Shown here: in pieces, positions 39,971 to 51,911 of the stretch
How positions within the stretch are numbered: position 1 is the first letter of the stretch
Layout of the letters: the number at the start of each line of letters is the position of its first letter
Assembly (NCBI RefSeq): GCF_001053095.1
Contig: NZ_CGBP01000006.1
Coordinates: 62,001-126,000, forward strand
Length of the DNA: 64,000 nucleotides
Reading direction: 5' to 3'
Origin: Yersinia similis
GTDB taxonomy: Bacteria; Pseudomonadota; Gammaproteobacteria; Enterobacterales; Enterobacteriaceae
Position numbers and translations under genes: made by a program
Notes under the pieces: model-generated
Database searches by the model: none
Told to the model about the DNA's origin: nothing
Seen by the model: only the letters and a program-made list of their open reading frames with translations

Positions 39971-40096
39971 ATACACTCTAAATAATTCGAGTTACAAGAA
40001 AGCGACAAGCTGCGGCCTCATAGAGGCGTGACCCACGAATGATCCGAACAACGAACGTAGCCAACGCACATGCAACTTGAAGTATGACGAGTATAT
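39971..40096. repeat. ERIC element (variant core) between proY and malZ
   Basis: The ends ATACACTCTAAATAATTCGA and CATGCAACTTGAAGTATGAC are those of Yersinia ERIC repeats. The middle lacks the usual CCCGATGAGCTTAC..GTAAGTGATTCGGG core and instead has GCGGCCTCATAGAGGCGTGA, a module also present in the 57701-57902 copy. The rest of the 39773-40318 spacer is AT-rich and without genes. Confidence 0.75.
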
Positions 40097-40212
40097 AAAT
40101 AGTTTATCGTCACTAACCATGCCACGTTGTGGACAGCACCCCCTCATCTGTAAGTATAAATATTGAGGATGAGAGAGGGGGCGGAGAAGATTTTTTTAAC
40201 TTGCCGGTATTA

Positions 40213-40252
40213 AAAGAAAAAAACCGGGACAGATGAACTGTACCCCGGCTTT
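40213..40252 (-). terminator. proY terminator
   Basis: A GC-rich stem (CCGGGACAG / CTGTACCCCGG, 40223-40249, one bulge) is followed on the reverse strand by a run of seven T residues and TCTTTT. It lies about 70 bases after the proY stop. Confidence 0.8.
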
Positions 40253-40318
40253 GTATCGATTATCGACTCAGTGTTTATTGATCAATATCTATCATTCAGT
40301 GTTTATTGAACTGTGTTT

Positions 40319-41710
40319 TTAATCAGCATTCTTAATCAACGTGGCCTGTCTTTTCTGATACTTGACCTTAAAGTAATACCCCACCAGTAACAGCATGATC
40401 CACACTAATCCAACATACAGTGAGATTCGAGTCGTAGGGAACCAACCAATAAGGCCGATAATAAACACCAGAAAAATGATTGCTAGCACTGAAGTAAAGG
40501 TTCCACCACGCAGTGGGAAATCCAGTGCTTTGACCTGATCTTTACTCAGTGAACGGCGGAAAGCAATCTGAGAGAACAGGATCATGATCCAGACCCAGAC
40601 AGTAGCAAACGTCGCTAATGACGCAATAACCAAGAAAACATTTTCCGGCATGATGTAGTTCAGATAAACCGCAATTAGCATGGCACACATCATCACCAGC
40701 ACGGTGACCCACGGCACACCACGTTTAGAAATAGCAGTAAAGGCTTTTGGTGCATGGCCTTGCTCTGCCATCCCATTCAGCATACGCCCGACCCCAAACA
40801 CATCGCTGTTAATTGCGGATACAGAAGCGGTGATAACCACAAAGTTCAAAATACCGGCTGCGATGGTGATACCCATATGCTGGAAGGTCAGAACGAACGG
40901 ACTACCGTTCGTGCCCACTTGATTCCATGGGTAAATGGACATAATCACAAACAGAGTCCCGACGTAAAATACTAAAATACGCCATGGCACTGAGTTGATT
41001 GCTTTCGGAATCGATTTTTTCGGATCCTCGGCTTCACCGGCAGTAATACCAATAATCTCAATACCGCCATAGGCAAACATCACCAATTGTAATGACAGGA
41101 TCATGCCAACAAAGCCATTACTGAAGAAGCCACCGTTAGTCCATAAATTATGGATACCCGTTGGCTGACCACCGTTACCAATACCCCAAATAATAATACC
41201 GATACCGGCCAAAATCATGATGATAATAGTGGCAACTTTGAAAAACGAGAACCAGAACTCTAGCTCACCGAAGACTTTCACACTCATCATATTGACCGCG
41301 CCGATGATCAAGACAACACTCAGCACCCATACCCAATGAGCGACATCTGGGAACCAGAGCCCCATATAGATACCGAAAGCTGTCACATCAGCAATAGCCA
41401 CAATCAAGATCTCAAAACAATACGTCCAGCCGGTGATATAACCTGCCATCGGCCCAAGATAATCTTGCGCATAACGAGAGAAAGAGCTGGCCTGTGGGTT
41501 ATTGACCGACATCTCACCCAAAGCACGCATGATAACAAATGCCACCACACCACCAATCAGGTATGCCAACAACACGCTTGGCCCGGCCATTCTTATCGCA
41601 TCGGCCGAACCATAGAATAGGCCAGTCCCTATCGCTGAACCCAATGCAATAAAACGAATATGACGTGTCGTCAGGCCACGTTTAAGCTTATTTTTAACTG
41701 GTAATTCCAT
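40319..41710 (-). CDS. proY: ProY, amino-acid permease (APC family, proline-specific type)
   Basis: Twelve-helix inner-membrane amino acid transporter; in E. coli it is a cryptic proline permease, also linked to histidine uptake. The 463-residue product begins with the cytoplasmic [21 protein letters not shown] and has the APC motif [20 protein letters not shown] in helix 1. [21 protein letters not shown] is the conserved loop. It is preceded by brnQ with a terminator between them, the same order as E. coli (phoR-brnQ-proY-malZ). Confidence 0.94.
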   Translation of the reverse strand: MELPVKNKLKRGLTTRHIRFIALGSAIGTGLFYGSADAIRMAGPSVLLAYLIGGVVAFVIMRALGEMSVNNPQASSFSRYAQDYLGPMAGYITGWTYCFEILIVAIADVTAFGIYMGLWFPDVAHWVWVLSVVLIIGAVNMMSVKVFGELEFWFSFFKVATIIIMILAGIGIIIWGIGNGGQPTGIHNLWTNGGFFSNGFVGMILSLQLVMFAYGGIEIIGITAGEAEDPKKSIPKAINSVPWRILVFYVGTLFVIMSIYPWNQVGTNGSPFVLTFQHMGITIAAGILNFVVITASVSAINSDVFGVGRMLNGMAEQGHAPKAFTAISKRGVPWVTVLVMMCAMLIAVYLNYIMPENVFLVIASLATFATVWVWIMILFSQIAFRRSLSKDQVKALDFPLRGGTFTSVLAIIFLVFIIGLIGWFPTTRISLYVGLVWIMLLLVGYYFKVKYQKRQATLIKNAD

Positions 41711-41733
41711 TCACAAAGCCCCGTCTTTTTTCA

Positions 41734-41763
41734 GCAAAAAGCCACGGATATTAACCGTGGCTA
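41734..41763 (-). terminator. brnQ terminator
   Basis: A perfect 8-bp stem AGCCACGG / CCGTGGCT (41740-41762) with a 7-base loop is followed on the reverse strand by TTTTTGC. It separates brnQ from proY. Confidence 0.85.
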
Positions 41764-41785
41764 AAAATACTCTATTGCCGCGCAG

Positions 41786-43105
41786 CTATTGTTTAACCGC
41801 AATTTTCTGGCGACAGAAAATGCGATCGTACAACCCTATGACGACGAATACCAGCAAGGAAGGCGGTAACCATGCCAGACCTTGTTCTGCCAGCGGCAGA
41901 TGATGAGCCCATGCAGGTAAAAAGTTCGCAAAAGTAGAGGCTTTCACGGCATCAAGAATACCGAACACCAGGCTAATCAACATAACTGGCGCGACGATAC
42001 GTGACGCGTGATTCCACCATCGTAAGGTAAAACTCATCAGAACCAGCACAATACAAGGCGGATAAATCGCTGTCAGGACCGGAATAGAAATCTGAATAAG
42101 GTGGCTCAGCCCCAGATTAGAGACCAGCATTGAGAAGATACCGAGGATAAACACCAGCGTACGGTATGACAGCCGCAGGTATTGCGCAAAGAATTCAGCA
42201 CAAGCGCAGGTCAGGCCAACTGCCGTCACCATACAGGCAATAAAGATCAGTGCCGCCAGGAACATACTGCCCAAGCCGCCAAAGGTGTGCTGGACATAAG
42301 CATGCAAAATGACCGCGCCATTTTGCGCATCGGGTACCAAACTACCGCTGCTAGAGCCTAATTTAAACAGGCTCAGATAAACCAGAGTCAGGCCAACACC
42401 CGCAATCAGCCCCGCCCAAATGGTATAACGAGTCAGTAACACGGCAGAAACCACGCCACGCGAGCGGGCTGCATTCACGATAACAATACCAAAGACTAAT
42501 GCACCCAAGGTATCCATGGTGAGATAGCCATTAACGAAACCAGAGGAGAAAGGAACTTGCTGATAAGCATCTGTTGCCGTAATCAAAGGCCCCGCGGGCC
42601 AAATCAGGGCCGCAATCCCCAAAATAGCTAACGCTAAAATTTTCAACGGAGCCAGAATATGCCCGACCGTATCCAACAAACGCCCTGGGTACAGTGAAAT
42701 TCCAATGACCAATGCAAAATAAACAACACTATAGATAAACAGTGGTAACGGGCCATTACCCGTTAAAGGTGCAATGCCGACTTCGAAGGAAACTGTAGCA
42801 GTGCGCGGAATGGCAAATAATGGGCCTACCGCCAAATAACAGACAGTAGCCAGTACCAAACCAGCACTACGGCCAATTGGCGTACTCAGAGCATCAATAC
42901 CGCCCCCGACCCTGGCCAGAGCAATAACGGTAATAACCGGTAGCCCAACGGCAGTAATCAGGAAGCCCAGAGCAGCCCACCAAACATGTTCTCCTGACTG
43001 TAATCCAACCATCGGTGGGAAGATGATGTTGCCCGCCCCAACGAATAAGGCAAAGGTCATAAAACCTAATGCCATAATATCTTTAGATGATAAACGATGA
43101 CTCAT
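41786..43105 (-). CDS. brnQ: BrnQ, branched-chain amino acid transporter (LIV-II type)
   Basis: Cation-coupled uptake of leucine, isoleucine and valine through the inner membrane. The 439-residue product has about 12 helices, starts [20 protein letters not shown], and includes [20 protein letters not shown] and [15 protein letters not shown], which are diagnostic of the family. The length equals E. coli BrnQ. It is transcribed in the same direction as phoBR but separated from the PstS-like gene by 487 bases. Confidence 0.96.
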   Translation of the reverse strand: MSHRLSSKDIMALGFMTFALFVGAGNIIFPPMVGLQSGEHVWWAALGFLITAVGLPVITVIALARVGGGIDALSTPIGRSAGLVLATVCYLAVGPLFAIPRTATVSFEVGIAPLTGNGPLPLFIYSVVYFALVIGISLYPGRLLDTVGHILAPLKILALAILGIAALIWPAGPLITATDAYQQVPFSSGFVNGYLTMDTLGALVFGIVIVNAARSRGVVSAVLLTRYTIWAGLIAGVGLTLVYLSLFKLGSSSGSLVPDAQNGAVILHAYVQHTFGGLGSMFLAALIFIACMVTAVGLTCACAEFFAQYLRLSYRTLVFILGIFSMLVSNLGLSHLIQISIPVLTAIYPPCIVLVLMSFTLRWWNHASRIVAPVMLISLVFGILDAVKASTFANFLPAWAHHLPLAEQGLAWLPPSLLVFVVIGLYDRIFCRQKIAVKQ

Positions 43106-43592
43106 AGTGAAATAGTTGCCTAGTTAAAATGACCAAAAGAAAAAATTCTACGCTGTGGTCTTTCCTACGAGATCGAAACGATACAAAGCTCTGATAAACA
43201 CGAACTCCGAGGGGTTAAAAGCCATCTATTTCGACAGTATGCAGTGTTTTTGAAGTTATTTGCAGGTGGAATAGGCCAACAACGGCGATAAGTAGACAGT
43301 TTATAGCGAAGAAAGGCAAGCTGGGATCATGAAAGCAGAATCATCATCCAGATAATTTTTACAAGCCAGTCGATGATGTCGAATTTATGGCGATATGCGC
43401 CATATGATTTGTATTATTTATAGCCAATAGTTAACAGCTCACAGCTAGAATATCAGATAAATATCCCCCAACAAGCTGGTCATACAGGCAACACAGGCCC
43501 TACCAATTCCACTGAATCGGAATAACCCCAAATTATGTTTGTTGGTTAAAACAGTGATAGATCTTAATTTTGAGCACCTATTAGGGTGCAAA
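43106..43592. other. Spacer between the PstS-like gene and brnQ, no gene seen
   Basis: This 487-base region must contain the brnQ promoter. A small hairpin (GCACC / GGTGC, 43574-43589) four bases after the PstS-like stop could be a weak terminator, but its tail is poor in U. No open frame with a ribosome binding site and no recognisable repeat is present. Confidence 0.5.
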
Positions 43593-44657
43593 TTAATCAG
43601 TAAAACCCAATTTTTTTCGGGTTTTATTCAACATAGCAGGCGGTAATGGCAAATAGCCGTCATGGCTGACCAACTTTTGCCCTTCGGGGGATAGCACACG
43701 CTCAAGAAATGCCGCAGTGAGTGCTTCCAGCGGCTGTCCTGGTGCTTTATTAATATAAATATAGAGATAGCGTGATAACGGATAGAGGCCATTACTGACA
43801 TTTTCTGCGGTTGGCATAATAAAATTTTGCCCATTCGCTGCCAGCGGCAGTGACTTAACACCACTGTTACGAAAACCAATACTGGAATAACCGATGCCAT
43901 TCAATGAACCCGCAACCGCTTGTACCACGGATGCAGAACCAGGCAATTCATTGATATTATTTATAAAATCACCATCACAAAGTACCCGGCGTTTGAAATA
44001 GCCATACGTCCCCGATGCGGAATTACGGCCATAACGTTGTAGGGAACGAGCCGCCCAATCGCCACTCAACCCCAAGTCACCGAAATGTCGAATTCTCCGG
44101 GGCTCTCCGCAACGGCGATTTTGCGAAAAAACAGCATCCAGTTGCGATAACGTCAGCCCATTCAGAGGATTATCCTGATGAACAAACACCACTAGCGCAT
44201 CCACAGCTACTGGTACCTCTAACGGTGGGTAGCCATAGCGTTGAATAAAAGCAGCAATCTCGCCATCTTTCATTGGCCGGCTCATTGGGCCAAGCTGCGT
44301 TGCCCCGGCAGCCAACGCGGCAGGAGCGGTAGATGAACCCGCAGCCTGTATTTGCAGATTAACGCCAGGATAGTGATGATTAAAATCATTTGCCCACAAT
44401 GACATCAGATTGGCCAACGTGTCAGAGCCAACACTGGAAAGGTTTCCTGATAGGGTGCTGGCAACTGGCATTGATACCGCTGGAGAGACGCTCATTGAGG
44501 GAGAGGCTACCGTCACTGGCGGTGCCAAAGCCACAGGTTGAGTTAAAGCCACTGGCTGTACTAAAGCTATTGGTTGCGCTAAAGCTATTGGTTGCGCTAA
44601 AACAGCATAGCTATGCCATAGCATGACATTTAAGAGCGCCAGTTTTCCCCATTTCAT
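43593..44657 (-). CDS. PstS-like periplasmic phosphate-binding protein with N-terminal hexapeptide repeat tract
   Basis: Predicted periplasmic binding protein of the PstS/PBP-like type (354 residues). The signal peptide ends near AVLA. Residues about 22-48 are repeats of the type QPIALA/QPVALT encoded by 18-bp DNA repeats. From about 70 the PstS fold begins: SVGSDTLANLMSLWANDF, QIQAAGSSTAPAALAAG (phosphate-loop type), and later RNSASGTYGYF and YPLSRYLYIYIN. It starts 21 bases after phoR, so it is probably co-transcribed with phoBR and phosphate-regulated. E. coli has no gene here. It could be a dedicated phosphate sensor or scavenger; transport partners are not adjacent. Confidence 0.9.
   Translation of the reverse strand: MKWGKLALLNVMLWHSYAVLAQPIALAQPIALVQPVALTQPVALAPPVTVASPSMSVSPAVSMPVASTLSGNLSSVGSDTLANLMSLWANDFNHHYPGVNLQIQAAGSSTAPAALAAGATQLGPMSRPMKDGEIAAFIQRYGYPPLEVPVAVDALVVFVHQDNPLNGLTLSQLDAVFSQNRRCGEPRRIRHFGDLGLSGDWAARSLQRYGRNSASGTYGYFKRRVLCDGDFINNINELPGSASVVQAVAGSLNGIGYSSIGFRNSGVKSLPLAANGQNFIMPTAENVSNGLYPLSRYLYIYINKAPGQPLEALTAAFLERVLSPEGQKLVSHDGYLPLPPAMLNKTRKKLGFTD
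44521..44607. repeat. In-frame 18-bp tandem repeat in the PstS-like gene
   Basis: 18-base units start at 44536, 44554, 44572 and 44590 (for example GGTTGCGCTAAAGCTATT), with a 15-base partial at 44521. The period of 18 keeps the frame and encodes six-residue repeats. Confidence 0.85.
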
Positions 44658-44678
44658 TAGGCTTTTATCCGCACAGTC

Positions 44679-45995
44679 TTAGGATTTGACTGCATTCTCG
44701 ACTAAAACAGTTGGAACAATCAACCTGTTCGGTAAGGTAAAGATAAAACGGGTACCCAGACCAATTTCACTCATCACATCCAAACGCGCATCATGGTGGC
44801 TCAGAGCATGTTTCACAATTGCCAACCCCAGCCCACTGCCACCCGTTTGCCGTGACCGGGCTTTATCGACCCGATAGAAGCGCTCGGTAAGGCGTGGAAC
44901 ATGCTCAGGGGGGATCCCCGGCCCGTTGTCGCTGACTTGAAATTGAGCACCTTGTGGTGTTTGTTGCCAGCAGACCTCAATCTTCGTCCCTTCAGGCGTA
45001 TGATTTACGCCGTTGTAGACCAAATTCGATACCGCGCTACGCAGTTGGTCTTCGTTACCGAATACCTTTAATTGATCGTTAACTCTGAAAGTAATCTCAT
45101 GGCGGCCATTGCTCAGTGCCTGTACCTCATGCTGCAATACTTTCAACATCAGCGGAATATCCACCCGCTCATTTAAATCCACATTTGGTGCGGCTTCGAT
45201 ACGTGATAATGTCAAAAGTTGCTTCACCAGCCCATCCATACGCTTAGTCTGCTCTTGCATCGTCCCCAAGGCTTTATCGCGCAACGGCCCGGCCAACTCT
45301 TGGTCATGCATCATTTCCAGATAGCCTTGCAGCACCGTCAGCGGCGTACGTAATTCGTGGCTAACGTTGGCAAAGAAGTTACGTCTTGCACCTTCCAACT
45401 GGCGCATTTGAGTCACATCACGGGCCACCATCAGTAACTGCCCTTCAGAATAAGGCATCACGCGAAACTCCACGTAGTAACCGTTATTCAATTGCAAGGT
45501 TAATGGGCGGGAAAACGTTTGTTGTTGCAGATATTGGCTAAATTCCGGGTAGCGCAATAAATTGAGAATATGCTGCCCGTTATCCTCTGGCCAGCGGAAC
45601 CCCAACAATTGTTGAGCTAAACCATTACACCAGAAAATATTACCGTCAACCGTCGTGATAACCACGGCATCAGGCAGTGACTCTGCACCACTGCGAAAAC
45701 GCTTAATTAAGAGCGCCAGCTCGCGCCGACGCCTGCGGTTGCGCAATTGCATCTGATATAAGCCGTAAAATAGGGGTTCCCAACTCCAACGCCCCGGCGG
45801 CGGTGTCATACTGCGATCAAGCCACAACCAATGGGAGAGTTTGAGTTGATTATAAAAGTTCCACGTCAGTGCAGCGACCACTGAAACCAGCAATAACCAA
45901 GGGAGATAGCCAATAAACGCCCCCAGTAATAATGCAGGCAAACAAAAAAGAGCCAGCTCTAAAGCCAGCGTTTTCCATGATAAGCGTTCTAACAC
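44679..45995 (-). CDS. phoR: PhoR, phosphate-regulon sensor histidine kinase
   Basis: Inner-membrane sensor kinase that phosphorylates PhoB under phosphate limitation. The 438-residue product has two N-terminal membrane helices (about 10-50), a PAS domain (about 100-195), the phospho-acceptor His in [19 protein letters not shown], and the HATPase core ([12 protein letters not shown]-box, [24 protein letters not shown]). It lies 24 bases after phoB and 21 bases before the PstS-like gene. Confidence 0.98.
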   Translation of the reverse strand: MLERLSWKTLALELALFCLPALLLGAFIGYLPWLLLVSVVAALTWNFYNQLKLSHWLWLDRSMTPPPGRWSWEPLFYGLYQMQLRNRRRRRELALLIKRFRSGAESLPDAVVITTVDGNIFWCNGLAQQLLGFRWPEDNGQHILNLLRYPEFSQYLQQQTFSRPLTLQLNNGYYVEFRVMPYSEGQLLMVARDVTQMRQLEGARRNFFANVSHELRTPLTVLQGYLEMMHDQELAGPLRDKALGTMQEQTKRMDGLVKQLLTLSRIEAAPNVDLNERVDIPLMLKVLQHEVQALSNGRHEITFRVNDQLKVFGNEDQLRSAVSNLVYNGVNHTPEGTKIEVCWQQTPQGAQFQVSDNGPGIPPEHVPRLTERFYRVDKARSRQTGGSGLGLAIVKHALSHHDARLDVMSEIGLGTRFIFTLPNRLIVPTVLVENAVKS

Positions 45996-46019
45996 AACGA
46001 ATTCTCCGGCACTGAAAAC

Positions 46020-46709
46020 TCAGTAGCGCGTTGAGAAACGGTATCCGGTTCCCCGGACAGTTTGTACCATTTTATCGTGACCATCAGTTTCAAGCGCCTT
46101 ACGTAACCGACGAATATGCACATCAACCGTACGATCTTCTACATAAACGTTAGTGCCCCAAACATAATTAAGCAACTGTTCACGGCTATAAACACGCTCA
46201 GGATGAGTCATAAAGAAGTGCAATAATTTAAACTCAGTCGGCCCCATATCTAGCGCCTGATCATTCGCCATTACCCTGTGAGATGAAGGGTCAAGGCTCA
46301 ACCCTTGCATTTCAATCACTTCTTCAACGGCCATTGGCGATATCCGCCGCATCACCGCTTTGATCCGCGCTACCAGCTCTTTAGGTGAAAAAGGCTTGGT
46401 AATATAATCATCTGCGCCCACTTCCAAACCGCGCACACGATCTTCTTCTTCACCACGGGCGGTCAGCATCATCACCGGAATATCTCGGGTCAACGCTTCA
46501 CGTTTCATATGTTTAATAAACTGAATACCCGAGCCGCCGGGTAACATCCAGTCTAACAGCACTAAATCAGGAAAAGGCTCCGACAGGCGAGCTACCGCGC
46601 TGTCATAATCTTCGGCTTCTAACGGTTGGTAGCCATTTTGCTCCAACACAAAGCACACCATCTCACGGATTGGTGCTTCATCTTCCACCACCAGTATGCG
46701 TCTTGCCAT
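46020..46709 (-). CDS. phoB: PhoB, phosphate-regulon response regulator
   Basis: OmpR-family activator of the Pho regulon. The start at 46709 gives 229 residues as in E. coli (an ATG just before it would add one Met). The receiver domain has the acidic pair in VVEDE, the phosphorylated Asp53 in LLDWMLPGG and Lys in YITKPFSP. The winged-helix DNA-binding domain (about 130-229) ends in [12 protein letters not shown]. It has its own Pho box upstream, so it autoregulates. Confidence 0.99.
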   Translation of the reverse strand: MARRILVVEDEAPIREMVCFVLEQNGYQPLEAEDYDSAVARLSEPFPDLVLLDWMLPGGSGIQFIKHMKREALTRDIPVMMLTARGEEEDRVRGLEVGADDYITKPFSPKELVARIKAVMRRISPMAVEEVIEMQGLSLDPSSHRVMANDQALDMGPTEFKLLHFFMTHPERVYSREQLLNYVWGTNVYVEDRTVDVHIRRLRKALETDGHDKMVQTVRGTGYRFSTRY

Positions 46710-46754
46710 CATCAACCCTGCCAGTATGTTAGCGGTCACTATTCGATTTCGGGG

Positions 46755-46790
46755 CCATTATGCGTCAGTTTTGTGACAGATTTATGAAAA
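46755..46790 (-). promoter_or_regulatory. Pho box and -10 of the phoB promoter
   Basis: The reverse strand reads TTTTCAT-AAAT-CTGTCAC-AAAA-CTGACGC (46762-46790), that is three 7-base PhoB half-sites with 4-base AT spacers. CATAAT (about 46757-46763) follows as the -10. It closely resembles the E. coli phoB promoter. Confidence 0.85.
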
Positions 46791-46976
46791 ATATCACGCT
46801 TCAGTGACCAATAAGCATAGTGATAAATATTATTTTTTTTGCAAAACTCAGTAATCAACTTTGCGAGGCATCTCGGAGATTTATTTCATCCTGTGTTTTT
46901 CACCGCGACATCTCGATGCCAACGCTTATAATCAGCGCCATTCTCTTTCGTCATCATCGGCTATAGCGAGAGCTTT

Positions 46977-48221
46977 ATGCGCATTATTCATACCTCTGAC
47001 TGGCATTTGGGGCAGTATTTTTTCACCAAAAGCCGTGCTGCTGAACATCAAGCATTTCTGCACTGGTTGATTGAGCAGATTAAAGAACACCAGGTTGATG
47101 CGCTGATTGTCGCAGGGGATATTTTTGATACCGGTGCCCCGCCCAGCTATGCCCGTGAGCTATATAACCGTTTTATTGTCGAGCTCCAGCCTACCGCCTG
47201 TCAATTAGTGGTGCTAGGTGGCAACCATGATTCAGTAGCCACACTAAATGAATCACGAGATTTACTTTCATACCTGAATACCACGGTAATCTCGTGTGCC
47301 AGTAGTGATCTGGAACAACAAGTGATTATCTTGAAAAATAGACAGCAGCAACCCGCAGCGGTGCTATGCGCCATTCCGTTTTTACGGCCCCGTGATCTGG
47401 TGACCAGTCAAGCGGGTGAATCTGGTGGTCAGAAACAACTGGCATTACAAGAAGCTATTGCTGGCCACTATCAAACGTTATATCAACGCGCCCTAGAGCT
47501 GCGATCTCAGCTTGGCTTGCCTCTGCCCATTATCGCCACCGGGCACCTGACCACCGTGGGTGTGACAACTACAGACTCAGTACGAGACATTTATATTGGT
47601 ACACTAGATGCCTTTCCGGCTCAGGCTTTTCCGCCCGCTGATTACATTGCCCTTGGTCATATCCATCGCGCTCAACAGGTCGCTAAAACTGAACATATCC
47701 GCTACAGCGGCTCACCTATAGCGCTCAGTTTTGATGAACTAAACAAAGAGAAAAGTGTGTATTTGGTGGAGTTTGACCAGCAAAATCTGTCATCAGTTAC
47801 CCCACTCTTCATTCCACAATTTCAACCGATGCAATTGATCAAAGGTGATTTGTGCCAAATAGAGCAGCAATTAGCTGCATTTGCTGGCCATGAAGGCTTA
47901 CCCGTATGGTTAGATATAGAAGTGGCAACCCAAGACTATCTCACTGATATACAAAGACGGATCCAGGCACTGGCAGCGGACTTGCCCGTTGAAGTGGTAT
48001 TACTGCGCCGTAGTAAAGAGCAACGCAATAACAGCATCCACCGGCAGGAAAAAGAGACGCTAAACGAATTGACCGTCAGTGACGTATTTGAACGTAGGCT
48101 GGCACTCGAGGCAGATTTACCCGCGCCTCGCCAGCAGCGAATGCGCCAAATGTTCAATTACGTTGTTGATGAAATAGCGCAAGATGGCAGTAACGATGCG
48201 GTGGAGGAGCCAGCCCAATGA
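46977..48221 (+). CDS. sbcD: SbcD, nuclease subunit of the SbcCD (Mre11-type) complex
   Basis: Manganese-dependent calcineurin-like phosphodiesterase that cuts hairpins and protein-blocked DNA ends. The 414-residue product carries the phosphoesterase motifs SDWHLGQ (residues 7-13), [14 protein letters not shown] and GHIHRAQ. The C-terminal capping domain follows. It is divergent from phoB and overlaps sbcC by 4 bases (ATGA), implying coupled translation. Confidence 0.97.
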   Translation: MRIIHTSDWHLGQYFFTKSRAAEHQAFLHWLIEQIKEHQVDALIVAGDIFDTGAPPSYARELYNRFIVELQPTACQLVVLGGNHDSVATLNESRDLLSYLNTTVISCASSDLEQQVIILKNRQQQPAAVLCAIPFLRPRDLVTSQAGESGGQKQLALQEAIAGHYQTLYQRALELRSQLGLPLPIIATGHLTTVGVTTTDSVRDIYIGTLDAFPAQAFPPADYIALGHIHRAQQVAKTEHIRYSGSPIALSFDELNKEKSVYLVEFDQQNLSSVTPLFIPQFQPMQLIKGDLCQIEQQLAAFAGHEGLPVWLDIEVATQDYLTDIQRRIQALAADLPVEVVLLRRSKEQRNNSIHRQEKETLNELTVSDVFERRLALEADLPAPRQQRMRQMFNYVVDEIAQDGSNDAVEEPAQ

Positions 48222-51200
48222 AAATTTTGAGCCTACGTCTGAAAAACATTAATTCATTACAGGGCGAATGGAAGATAGATTTCACTGCCGAACCTTTTGC
48301 CAGTAACGGTTTATTTGCTATCACCGGTCCGACTGGCGCGGGTAAAACAACGCTGTTAGATGCTATCTGTCTGGCGCTGTATCACCAAACCCCTCGCCTC
48401 ATTGTAACCCCCAACCAGAATGAGCTGATGACGCGCCATACCGCAGAATCGCTGGCAGAAGTTGAATTTGAAGTGAAAGGTATCCGTTATCGCGCCTTTT
48501 GGAGCCAGCGCCGCGCAAAAAACAGTCCAGATGGCAATTTGCAAGCCCCAAAGGTTGAGCTGGCCTTATGCGAAGACGGCAAAATTTTGGCCGATAAGGT
48601 CCGCGATAAATTAGAGATGGTGGCGGCAATCACGGGTCTGAATTTTGGCCGTTTTACCAAATCCATGATGCTGTCACAGGGGCAGTTTGCTGCCTTCCTC
48701 AATGCAGATGCCAATGATCGCGCTGAGTTACTGGAAGAATTGACGGGGACCGACATCTATGGACGTCTATCTGAACGCGTATTTGAAAAACATAAACAAG
48801 CCAAGATCGATCTGGAGGCATTGCACCAACGTGCCAGCGGCATCGAACTATTAAATGAAGAACAACGCCTGGCCCTGATACAGCAAATTGATGCACTGAG
48901 TCAACAAGAACAGCAGCTCAGTAAAGAACAGCTCGTCACGCAAAACCAAATAAACTGGCTAACAGGTTGGCAACAGCAACAACAACACGTACAGCAATAT
49001 CAGCAGCAACAGGTGTTAGTTGAACATGACTATCAACAGGCACTGCCCGACCTACAACGCTTAGCGCGTAGCGAACCAGCAGAAAAATTGCGCCCGTTGC
49101 AACGAGAACGCGACCATAGCCAAAAGGATTTACAACAAGCGCAGCAACACATTACCGCATTGGCGCAACAGCAACTACAATATCAGGCACAGCTCACACC
49201 ACTGGCTCAGGCAGTAGATCAAGCCACTGCGACACGGCAACAGCAACTGCTTAATCAGCGTGAGCAAGAAACACTCATCGAACAACAGATCGTACCGCTG
49301 GATAACCTTATCACCCAGCAGCAGCAGACATTGTCGCACCTTGCGGAGCAAATACAGCAATTACGCACCAAAGAACAGCAAAACAGCCAGCAGCTTGCGT
49401 TGAATGAGCAAAAACTATCGCAGACCCATCAACGCCTGCAACAACTGGCAGACTATGCCAATCTACATGCCCATCATCAACACTGGGAAAAACATCTCCC
49501 CCTATGGCATGAGCAGTTCCGCCAATTACAACTACAGCAACAACAATCAGCTCAAAGCGAACAACAGCTACATCAACAAACCGCCTTGCTGACCAAACTG
49601 CAACAGCAGGCTACAACGCTAAATGCGCAAGAGAAACAGCAACAAACGGCCTTAGCGGAGGCCAGCGCACAAGTAAGCAGTCTCCAGCAGAAATTATTAG
49701 CACTTGAACAACAGCACCCTTCAGCACAGTTGCGCCAGCAGCTAAACGAGTTCAATGATCAACGTCAGATACGCCAACAATTGGCGGCTTTATCGCCTTT
49801 AGCACAACAAATACAAGCACTCTATGATAAGCAGCAACAACAATTTACGGCTCAGTTGCAACAGCTTAAACAGTTAGAGCAACAGTTAACCGAAAAGCGT
49901 CAATTATATCAGCAGCAGAAACAACATCTGGTTGATTTAGAAGCCTTACTGGAACGCGAAAAACAGATTGTCACATTAGAAGCAGAAAGAGCCAAACTGC
50001 AACCAGGAGATGCCTGCCCACTATGTGGTGCTGTGGAGCACCCGGCAATCGCCGCGTACCAAGCGGTGAAACCCTCAGAAACAGCCGTACGAGTTGCAAA
50101 ACTACGTCTACAGGTCGAACAGCTATACACTGAGGGAACTGAATTACGCACCCAAGTTGCAAGCATGCAACAACAGCAACAGCGTATAGATCAAGAGTTA
50201 CAAGACCATCGCCAACAGTTAGCTGCATATCAGCAACGTTGGCAAACACTGACACAACCGTTATCGCTGGCATTCGCCTTGAATGAACCTGACGCATTAG
50301 CTCTGTGGCTAGAGCAACATGAGCAGCAAGAACAAGCGTGTCAACTAAAGCTGGTGGAGTATGAGCGTCTGACTCAGCAGCATCAGCAGGCCAAAGATAT
50401 CCTGACCCAGTTGGAACAACAGCAGCAAGAACATCAACAACAGTTGGCACTGATCACTGAACGCCAAAAAAATGCTCAACAAACCTACCAACAGCTGCAA
50501 TCGCAATATCAGCACCAGCAAGAAGCGCTTATAGCTCAGCAGCAAGTGTTCAACCATACGCTGACTGAATTATCCTTATCAGTACCCGATGCCGATCAAC
50601 AACAGAATTGGCTAGCACAGCGGGAAGAGGAATGTCAGCGCTGGCAACAACATCAGCAAGAGCAACAGCGGCTCACTATTGAACAAAAAACGCTGGAAAC
50701 ACGTATTGAGAATGAACGGCGTCATTTACAGGAGTGTATTGACCAATTATCGGCGCTAAGTCAACAACGCCAGCAAGCTGAAACGCTATTACTGCAGCAA
50801 ATCCAGCAGCGCCGGGCACTGTTTGGTGAAGATATCGTTGCCGAAGTCCGCCAGCGATTACGCTTACAGCAGCAACAGGCAGAGCTTGCCCAGCAAAACG
50901 CAGAAAAAGCCCTACAACAGGCTCAATCCCAACTGAATAGACTATCAGGTGAACTGACTGGGCTGGAGCAACAATGCCAACAGTATCAGCAACGTGCTAC
51001 CACCACACAGGCTGAATTGCAACAAGCACTGTCCACCAGCGAATTTGCTGATGAAACGGCATTAACCGCAGCCCTGTTAAGTGAGGAAGAAAGGCAGCAT
51101 CTACAACAACTGCAACAGCAATTAAATGAGCGACGGCAACAAGCTCAGATCCGCCTGCAACAAGCCAGGGAAATATTGGATCAACATTTACAGCTTTGTC

Positions 51201-51907
51201 CCCAAGGTGTCGATAAGTCCTCTGAATTAACCTTATTACAACAACAGTCAGAACAGCTATTGGCACAACTGAAAACCACAACGTTACGGCAAGGCGAACT
51301 ACGCAATCAGTTAGAAAGCGACACCACTCGACGTCATAATCAACGTACGCTATTTGAACAAATTGAGCGTAGTCAGCAGCAATATGATGACTGGAGTTAC
51401 CTCAATCAATTAATTGGCTCCAAAGAAGGCGATAAATTCCGTAAATTTGCGCAAGGTCTCACACTCGATCATCTGGTTTATCTGGCCAATAACCAACTTA
51501 ATCGTTTACATGGGCGCTATCTATTACAACGTAAGACTACGGATGCATTGGAATTACAGGTGGTAGATACTTGGCAAGCGGATGCCATACGCGATACCCG
51601 CACACTGTCGGGGGGAGAAAGTTTCCTGGTGAGTCTGGCGCTAGCATTGGCACTGTCTGATTTAGTCAGCCATAAAACCAGTATTGACTCACTGTTCCTT
51701 GATGAAGGCTTCGGTACGTTGGATGCAGAAACCTTGGATACCGCTCTGGATGCCTTGGATAACCTGAACGCTTCAGGCAAAACTATTGGGGTAATAAGCC
51801 ATGTCGATGCGATGAAAGATCGGATCCCGGTACAAATAAAAGTGAAAAAAGTTAACGGGTTAGGCGTCAGCCGTTTGGATAATGCCTTCCGAGTCAATCA
51901 AGACTGA
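48218..51907 (+). CDS. sbcC: SbcC, SMC/Rad50-like ATPase subunit of the SbcCD nuclease
   Basis: Rad50-type ATPase that controls SbcD. The 1229-residue product has Walker [10 protein letters not shown] near residue 35, a very long glutamine-rich coiled coil, the zinc hook CPLC at Cys600/Cys603, the ABC signature [17 protein letters not shown] and Walker [16 protein letters not shown]. It is about 180 residues longer than E. coli SbcC (1048); the extra length lies in the coiled coil, where CAA/CAG codons are strikingly repeated. The convergent mak gene follows beyond two ERIC elements. Confidence 0.97.
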   Translation: MKILSLRLKNINSLQGEWKIDFTAEPFASNGLFAITGPTGAGKTTLLDAICLALYHQTPRLIVTPNQNELMTRHTAESLAEVEFEVKGIRYRAFWSQRRAKNSPDGNLQAPKVELALCEDGKILADKVRDKLEMVAAITGLNFGRFTKSMMLSQGQFAAFLNADANDRAELLEELTGTDIYGRLSERVFEKHKQAKIDLEALHQRASGIELLNEEQRLALIQQIDALSQQEQQLSKEQLVTQNQINWLTGWQQQQQHVQQYQQQQVLVEHDYQQALPDLQRLARSEPAEKLRPLQRERDHSQKDLQQAQQHITALAQQQLQYQAQLTPLAQAVDQATATRQQQLLNQREQETLIEQQIVPLDNLITQQQQTLSHLAEQIQQLRTKEQQNSQQLALNEQKLSQTHQRLQQLADYANLHAHHQHWEKHLPLWHEQFRQLQLQQQQSAQSEQQLHQQTALLTKLQQQATTLNAQEKQQQTALAEASAQVSSLQQKLLALEQQHPSAQLRQQLNEFNDQRQIRQQLAALSPLAQQIQALYDKQQQQFTAQLQQLKQLEQQLTEKRQLYQQQKQHLVDLEALLEREKQIVTLEAERAKLQPGDACPLCGAVEHPAIAAYQAVKPSETAVRVAKLRLQVEQLYTEGTELRTQVASMQQQQQRIDQELQDHRQQLAAYQQRWQTLTQPLSLAFALNEPDALALWLEQHEQQEQACQLKLVEYERLTQQHQQAKDILTQLEQQQQEHQQQLALITERQKNAQQTYQQLQSQYQHQQEALIAQQQVFNHTLTELSLSVPDADQQQNWLAQREEECQRWQQHQQEQQRLTIEQKTLETRIENERRHLQECIDQLSALSQQRQQAETLLLQQIQQRRALFGEDIVAEVRQRLRLQQQQAELAQQNAEKALQQAQSQLNRLSGELTGLEQQCQQYQQRATTTQAELQQALSTSEFADETALTAALLSEEERQHLQQLQQQLNERRQQAQIRLQQAREILDQHLQLCPQGVDKSSELTLLQQQSEQLLAQLKTTTLRQGELRNQLESDTTRRHNQRTLFEQIERSQQQYDDWSYLNQLIGSKEGDKFRKFAQGLTLDHLVYLANNQLNRLHGRYLLQRKTTDALELQVVDTWQADAIRDTRTLSGGESFLVSLALALALSDLVSHKTSIDSLFLDEGFGTLDAETLDTALDALDNLNASGKTIGVISHVDAMKDRIPVQIKVKKVNGLGVSRLDNAFRVNQD

Positions 51908-51911
51908 ACAG

